Source: a bacterium (GTDB lineage Bacteria; Fidelibacterota; Marinisomatia; Marinisomatales; UBA1611). Taken from it: DNA of 64,000 bases. Position 1 is the first letter of the stretch, and every line of letters begins with the position of its first letter. The notes beneath the pieces were generated by a model. The model made no database searches. It was not told the origin of the DNA and was given only the letters and a program-made list of their open reading frames with translations. Position numbers and translations under genes: made by a program. The stretch lies in the NCBI GenBank assembly GCA_004321745.1, contig SGYO01000005.1, positions 1-64,000 of the forward strand, written 5' to 3'. This document shows, piece by piece, positions 59,201 to 64,000 of this stretch.

Positions 59201-62200
59201 GAGCAAAATACGTATCAATTTTATGTTGATCAAAATGAAACTAATTTAATTAACACTGGTTATGATGTGGATCCTAGTGATCCTAATGGGGATAATTGGA
59301 ATTATGATCAAGGTAGTAATGACTATTCCAAGGCAAATGGTACTGAGGGAAATGGTACTGGTTCAAAAATTCAAGAGGGTGGTAAATATCCAGATACTGA
59401 AGATCTAGATCGTTCTGGATTTCTTGATAAGGTTAATGATTATTTTTCGACTAGTTTTGATTTGACTGATACAACCTATCTTGCTGGGCAGACTGAAAAA
59501 AATGGTATTCCAACTGGATGGAAATTATTTAGAATTCCTTTATCAGATTTCAAAAACTCCGGCTCTACTGAGTGGAATGAAATTCGTTACATTAGAATGT
59601 CGGTATCAGATTTTGATTCATTATATTCATCTTTGCAGGTAGCAAAAATTGAAATTGTAGGAAACGAATGGCAGGAGTTGGGCGTATTTGCTCCATCAAA
59701 TGATGGTGAGGATAACAATACTGTTAGTTTGAAAATGAAAAATAAGATTTCAACAAAGACCCAATCAATATTAACGAATGATGATTTTCCATCTTTTCAG
59801 ATTGCTGTAATAAATACGGAAGACAATGCTGAATACACTCCTCCTGATGGGGTAAAAGGGGAATATGACAGAATAAACCAAATAAGGTCAAAAGAACAAT
59901 CATTGGTAATGAAATTTAATAATTTACCTCCGCTATCTTCTGGTTCAGCTCAGAAAACATTATACACTTTGAATGATGATCAAAAAAGAAGTTTCATGAC
60001 ATACGATTTAATGAAGATGTATGTCTATGGTAAAAGTCAATGGATTACTCATTTAAACACAAATGTTGAAATTTTTCTTAGGTTCGGAATTGGTGAGGAT
60101 TATTATGAAGTAACTCAACCAGTATATAGCGGTTGGGATGAAGATAAAGGCAGAAACTCTATTGAACTTCAATTAGATTGGTTAGCTGAACTCAAATTAA
60201 AGGATTCGGTATCTGTAAAACGCTTTAAAGACACGGATGTTTTCATTGATTCTTCAGATGTGATAAGGTATTTATTCACTGATGATGACGGCCTGCAAAC
60301 AGGGAAGCAGATCTATATTAAAGGAAAACCTGCTTTAAATAGAATTCAATATTTTGTGATGGGTGTGAGGAACACCTCAGACCAAATTATTGATGGGGAG
60401 GTATGGGTAGATGAGTTACGTTTAAGTGGAGTAAAAAAAGATCGAGGAGTTGCAATGAGGCTGCAGTCGTCCCTGAAACTTGCAGACCTTGGGACTGCAA
60501 ATTTTACATACAGTAGGCAAGATGCGGATTTTCACCGGCTTCAGGAAAGGCTCTCTAGGGGAACTAGCACAGCTGAAAACTTTAACATTTCAGGCAGACT
60601 GGACCTCCACCGCTTTTTGCCTAGGTCTTGGGGTTTTAGTTTGCCAGTGAATGCATCCATAACTCAAGCTACAAACACCCCAAAATATTTTCCCGGTGAA
60701 GATATTTTAGTGGATCAAAATGCTGCTCCGGATACAATAATCTCTCAAAATCAATCTGTAAGTTTCAGTGCTTCTCTAGCTAAGGCTTCTAAGTCTGACA
60801 ATAAATTGATAAAGTACACAGTAGATAATATTAAAACAAATTTTAGTGCATCGCAGTCCAAGTCATCAGATATAACATATGATCAAAAATGGTCTGAGTC
60901 CTATTCAGGAAAGGTTAGTTATAGTTTCCCATTTGGGAGGGATAACTACATTAGCCCATTAAAATGGGCTAAAGATATGGCCTTTTTAGGGCCACTGAGT
61001 GATTGGCAGTTATATTATACACCATCAGGTTTTAACACTGCAATGAGCTTCACTGAGAAATTATCCTGGAATGAAACTAGGTCTTCGATAAGGTCTCCAG
61101 ATAGTTACAACTTTGGATTAAGTAGAAATATGAATTTAGATTATAAAGTAACAAATAATTTGTCTACAAAATATGCATGGACAGGATCTAGTAAGTTAAA
61201 TGATTATAGAGGATATGCATGGGTTGCATTAAAAAATCTTGACCCAGGTCTTGTGACAAATATTTCGGAAACAATGAATACTACATATAGTCCACGATAT
61301 TTAGAATGGTTGAAACCAAATTTTAGCTATTCTGCTAATTATCGCTGGACAAATGATTTATCTAGGGAGGGGCAAAACATCAGTTCAAATCTCAGGTTTA
61401 ACTCTAGTTTTACAGTAACACCTGTTCAAATATTTGAATTTTTTTATAAACCGCCTAGAAAAAATGCTAGAAGTAGCTCAAGGGCTAGAGGTGGCAGATC
61501 TAGAACAAGATCAAGAGCTAATCAACAAAACAATGCAACAAATAAGAAAAAAGAAACTAAAGAAATTAAATCGCTATCCTATGTTCATAGTATTATGGAT
61601 AAAGTAAATCCAATATCGTTAAGCTATACTGAGACTTTAAATCGTTCCTCAAATCAAGTCATTGGAGAGGTTCCGGCTGGTTACAAATTTGGTTGGATGC
61701 CAGATCATAATCTGGAACAGTCTGAGGAAGTTGGATCAAATCTCGGAAGTTGGGACCACAAAAGAGATGGCTCCATTCGGACTGGATTAAAACTTTCAAG
61801 GTTAGTGACGATTAACTTTAATTTTTCCCAGAACTTTTCAAGCGTAATTAGTGGAACTGGGGTTGAACAACGAACTATGACTAGAGACTATATAGCACTT
61901 GATGAATTATTTAAAGAAGGTCTTCCATTCCCGGGCTGGAGTTTTAGGTTGGCTGGCGTTGAAAAATGGCCGATAATTAAGTGGGTTGCCAAATCAGCTT
62001 CTATAGATCATAGTTATGCTGGAAAAGAAACTAGATCTTGGCAGTTTGAAGATATTGAACCTGAAAATATAGATTTCTTTAAATTAGCTAATTTTGTTGA
62101 AGATTATAAAGACTATGAGAGATCTTCAAGAATAAATATGAATTTCTCTCCTTTAATTGGATTTAATATGAGTTTGAAAAAGAATATTTCTTTTACATTT

Positions 62201-62593
62201 AGACACAATAGAAATTTAGCATTGGATGAATTACCAACTGGGCTTACAATAAGGAAAGATCATAGTTATACATCAACAGCATCATATACCCATAGGGGCG
62301 GGATGACCATTCCTATTCCATATTACGGAGATATCAAATTAAATAATAATATCAGTTTTACATTAAATTTTGATATGAATGATAGTAAAGAGTTTAAGTC
62401 TGGTGATAAAATTGATTTAGAAGAAGGTGCTTTTTCATCAAATTGGAAAACTGGATTAAGAATATCATATCAATTTTCAAACAAGATTTCAGGTGGCCTT
62501 AGGTACGAATACAGAGAAAGTGATAGTAGGACAATGGGAGAGAAAATTGATAGAGATTTTGGGTTTGACATTAACATAGCAATAACAGGATGA
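56261..62593 (+). CDS. sprA: SprA/Sov-type T9SS outer-membrane translocon
   Basis: 2110 aa; AFIDDFEGSKRTTSPSIQRRFWKLSS, RGELFWYNPYIPVRTREIW, IDGEVWVDELRLSGVKKDRGVAMRLQSSLKLADLGTANFTYSRQDADFHRL. Confidence 0.92.
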   Translation: MVIKYIYLFFLGILLSMSNAISPYHYLSAQGSESISLNDQEQFSPFLYVPHPEFVVNPFPNYTKNLIQPLDSTSTVKGLFNIKYDYFKTKVTLAKDWSTITITENIDGSSFKIPFIADVEWYLQKYNQRQSYLKFIEIMQKSASDGSSKRKGQMMEVVGVDLGNLGRASLSLNGNVTITGNMIFQDQELVRSSLNQTQNTHLEFDQKQHLNIQGKIGDRITVNMDQDSERQFDWENNIRINYEGFEDDIIQKIEAGNISLSLPSTKYVTFSGKNQGLFGIKAISKLGPIDITTIASIEKAKKEQEEYKGGSQSSTQQIRDVDWIKNRYFFIHPWFRNGVDTLIVNNFVNIPSFYPLRNGLHYIGNLVVKNFELYKSINTNDAGAVTGTAYIDPLNLNDSTYIDDNETGNFIRLEPGTNYELSADLGYIRLRDMVMNEILGCSFILEDRNTGQLVMEVGSPADSLGTNLSLMMLKPRNSHPNHPSWPLMFKNVYYLGTTQINQEGFEVKIINKRSTPESDRDKATSLPYITLFGLDSLDVNGSRQYDEIIDVQSGNIINMLNGELLIPMLHPFAVHDSLEGGNRVAELEGQLGTGKMYTSSISSEINSDNRFVIETKYSNQSSTINLGFMLVEGSEEVVQNNIILKRGIDYQIDYFTGTIVLMGSAADDPNADLKVRYDRHEIVSFDKKTIFGTRAQMDLGEKSFIGITALYYNQSIMNQKIEVGYEPTRNFIWDLNGRYEWELDGVTRFLDRLPVIETDKMTNLSIEGEIAQVLPNPNSINNAATGDPNGVAFIDDFEGSKRTTSPSIQRRFWKLSSVPNTFDTDLNVFGGQYAQKNRGELFWYNPYIPVRTREIWPNQSTSVQAGNETTDVLVLKYRKRSHQKNISNDSTWVGVTTSLYSGDYDQTQSKFFEIWLKGNKGNLTIDLGKISEDWDGNGALNTEDIPEAGLTLGNGFLEDQEDTGLDGCFDEYENGWGGCLEQNTYQFYVDQNETNLINTGYDVDPSDPNGDNWNYDQGSNDYSKANGTEGNGTGSKIQEGGKYPDTEDLDRSGFLDKVNDYFSTSFDLTDTTYLAGQTEKNGIPTGWKLFRIPLSDFKNSGSTEWNEIRYIRMSVSDFDSLYSSLQVAKIEIVGNEWQELGVFAPSNDGEDNNTVSLKMKNKISTKTQSILTNDDFPSFQIAVINTEDNAEYTPPDGVKGEYDRINQIRSKEQSLVMKFNNLPPLSSGSAQKTLYTLNDDQKRSFMTYDLMKMYVYGKSQWITHLNTNVEIFLRFGIGEDYYEVTQPVYSGWDEDKGRNSIELQLDWLAELKLKDSVSVKRFKDTDVFIDSSDVIRYLFTDDDGLQTGKQIYIKGKPALNRIQYFVMGVRNTSDQIIDGEVWVDELRLSGVKKDRGVAMRLQSSLKLADLGTANFTYSRQDADFHRLQERLSRGTSTAENFNISGRLDLHRFLPRSWGFSLPVNASITQATNTPKYFPGEDILVDQNAAPDTIISQNQSVSFSASLAKASKSDNKLIKYTVDNIKTNFSASQSKSSDITYDQKWSESYSGKVSYSFPFGRDNYISPLKWAKDMAFLGPLSDWQLYYTPSGFNTAMSFTEKLSWNETRSSIRSPDSYNFGLSRNMNLDYKVTNNLSTKYAWTGSSKLNDYRGYAWVALKNLDPGLVTNISETMNTTYSPRYLEWLKPNFSYSANYRWTNDLSREGQNISSNLRFNSSFTVTPVQIFEFFYKPPRKNARSSSRARGGRSRTRSRANQQNNATNKKKETKEIKSLSYVHSIMDKVNPISLSYTETLNRSSNQVIGEVPAGYKFGWMPDHNLEQSEEVGSNLGSWDHKRDGSIRTGLKLSRLVTINFNFSQNFSSVISGTGVEQRTMTRDYIALDELFKEGLPFPGWSFRLAGVEKWPIIKWVAKSASIDHSYAGKETRSWQFEDIEPENIDFFKLANFVEDYKDYERSSRINMNFSPLIGFNMSLKKNISFTFRHNRNLALDELPTGLTIRKDHSYTSTASYTHRGGMTIPIPYYGDIKLNNNISFTLNFDMNDSKEFKSGDKIDLEEGAFSSNWKTGLRISYQFSNKISGGLRYEYRESDSRTMGEKIDRDFGFDINIAITG

Positions 62594-63516
62594 TTCAAAT
62601 AGCAACATTATTTGTTTTTTCATTAGCCTATTTGAGCTGTGAAACCTCGGTGCCTCAATTTGATTCCCAGAGTGCATTTAAATACCTTATCGAGCAGTGT
62701 GATTTTGGACCTAGAAATCCAGGTTCTGAGGGGCACGAAAATACCAAAAATTATATTTTAGATATTACCAAAGCTTTTGCTGATTCTGTGATAGTGCAAA
62801 ATTTTTCATTTGAAAGTGCTCTAGAAAAAAAATCTCATCAAGGATTTAATATTGTTGCTAGATTTAATCCTTCAAGCGAAACCCAAATATTAATAGGAGC
62901 CCATTGGGATACAAGACCTTACGCAGATAGAGACTTAGAGAAGAAAAATTTTTACAAACCAATTCTTGGAGCAAATGATGGAGCCTCTGGAGTTGCGATT
63001 TTATTAGAGCTTGCTAAACTACTTAATAAAAATAAACCAACATTAGGCGTTAACCTTGTATTTTTCGATGCTGAAGACAGTGGTGTGTCAGAAGAAAATG
63101 AAAGTTATTGTAAAGGTTCAATTTTTTTTGCTAAAAACCTACCAATACCTAATATTAAAGAAGCAATTATTTTAGACATGGTTGGTGATAAGCAGCTGTC
63201 TCTTCCGATAGAAAGGAATTCATTAAATTTTAATCCCACCTTGGTTAGACAGTTATGGGATAGGGCAAAAAAATTAAATTTGAAAGCATTTAAAGGGGTA
63301 GTTGGCTTGGCTATTTATGATGACCATGTTCCTCTATTTCAATATGCTAATATACCCTCGATTGATATTATTGACTTTAGATATCCAAATTCATTCAAAA
63401 ATTATTGGCACACTGTAGAAGATACTCCTAAAAATTGTAGTCCTGAAAGTCTTGGCCAGGTTGGTACGTTAATGGTTGATTATATTTTTAATCGTAAATT
63501 TTATTCTACAAAATGA
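62590..63516 (+). CDS. M28-family peptidase / glutaminyl-peptide cyclotransferase
   Basis: RNPGSEGHENTKNYI; IGAHWDTRPYADRD; GANDGASGVAILLELA; VFFDAEDSG; overlaps sprA by 4 nt. Confidence 0.8.
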   Translation: MIQIATLFVFSLAYLSCETSVPQFDSQSAFKYLIEQCDFGPRNPGSEGHENTKNYILDITKAFADSVIVQNFSFESALEKKSHQGFNIVARFNPSSETQILIGAHWDTRPYADRDLEKKNFYKPILGANDGASGVAILLELAKLLNKNKPTLGVNLVFFDAEDSGVSEENESYCKGSIFFAKNLPIPNIKEAIILDMVGDKQLSLPIERNSLNFNPTLVRQLWDRAKKLNLKAFKGVVGLAIYDDHVPLFQYANIPSIDIIDFRYPNSFKNYWHTVEDTPKNCSPESLGQVGTLMVDYIFNRKFYSTK

Positions 63517-63532
63517 TATAGCAAAATTTGAT

Positions 63533-64000
63533 ATGGCTAAAAAAGTTCAATATATATTACTATTTTTTTTCATTAGTTGCGGTGTGAAAGATTCTGAAGA
63601 AGAATTTGCGGTTGCAATCTCTGATACACAGTTTAATTTTCACCAGAACACTAATCAGTTGTTTATTAGCACAAAAGTCCAACCAGATTTAGATGGGCGA
63701 ATTTTAGATAAGGTAATAGTTGAGTGGTTTGGCACTAGTTTGGAAAATATACCTGATAGTTTGACTTTATTTGATGATGGAACAAATGGGGATATTCTTT
63801 CAAATGATGATTACTATACTTTGAAAGTTAGAAATGACTCTCTTAATATTAAAAATACATTGGGTGATGATTCTGGCAGCGTGCACATTAATGTTTTAGC
63901 AATGTACATTGGTGAGACCGCAAACGAGCAATCGTCATTTAGAATTGGAAACATAATCCCGAGCATAATTAATGTTCAAGCGGATACATTGATTACAAGG
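63533..64000 (+). CDS. Lipoprotein of unknown function, truncated by window edge
   Basis: ATG at 63533, open to the window end (156 codons); MAKKVQYILLFFFISCGVKDSEEEF lipobox. Confidence 0.7.
   Translation, partial: MAKKVQYILLFFFISCGVKDSEEEFAVAISDTQFNFHQNTNQLFISTKVQPDLDGRILDKVIVEWFGTSLENIPDSLTLFDDGTNGDILSNDDYYTLKVRNDSLNIKNTLGDDSGSVHINVLAMYIGETANEQSSFRIGNIIPSIINVQADTLITR

Noticed and set aside
1-64000. CRISPR array, prophage, toxin-antitoxin or restriction/defence system
   Set aside because: No regularly spaced short repeats, cas, phage structural, methyltransferase/nuclease or classic TA genes recognised; the YwqK-like MORN protein at 40272 is not a TA antitoxin by context

Overview
AT-rich 64 kb chromosomal window. 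The gene content suggests a free-living FCB-group bacterium, perhaps Marinimicrobia/SAR406-like: a SprA-type type IX secretion (T9SS) translocon, 'NYPNPFN'-type C-terminal sorting modules, a FecI/FecR/TonB receptor set, and leaders that mostly lack Shine-Dalgarno (SD) sequences. Most of the window is housekeeping: queuosine biosynthesis, argS, rsfS, mnmA, a cysteine desulfurase, rlmN, glyS, topA, hisS, lptD, yidD, rdgB, ssrA, and tRNA-Lys, -Thr and -Phe. The accessory part is a ~4.4 kb tRNA-Lys-associated island at the left edge. It carries a truncated tyrosine recombinase, a TetR/SDR pair, and a T9SS-tagged YHYH protein. It is flanked by ~270 bp imperfect direct repeats that look like the ends of two tandem related elements. 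The observations I would check first are: (1) an orphan, promoter- and terminator-bounded small transcript at ~53985-54185 (minus strand), with an extended SD exactly complementary to the conserved 16S 3' end, a 15-codon leader ORF and a 13-bp perfect stem that could compete for the SD; (2) 15-bp-spaced GTGTAC repeats at the island ends, which change in concert in the second copy; (3) a cohesin-like lipoprotein overlapping a giant dockerin-like surface protein; (4) a glutaminyl cyclase gene overlapping sprA, together with Gln at the predicted mature +1 position in several exported proteins. Everything here comes from reading the sequence and the supplied ORFs; no searches or folding were run.
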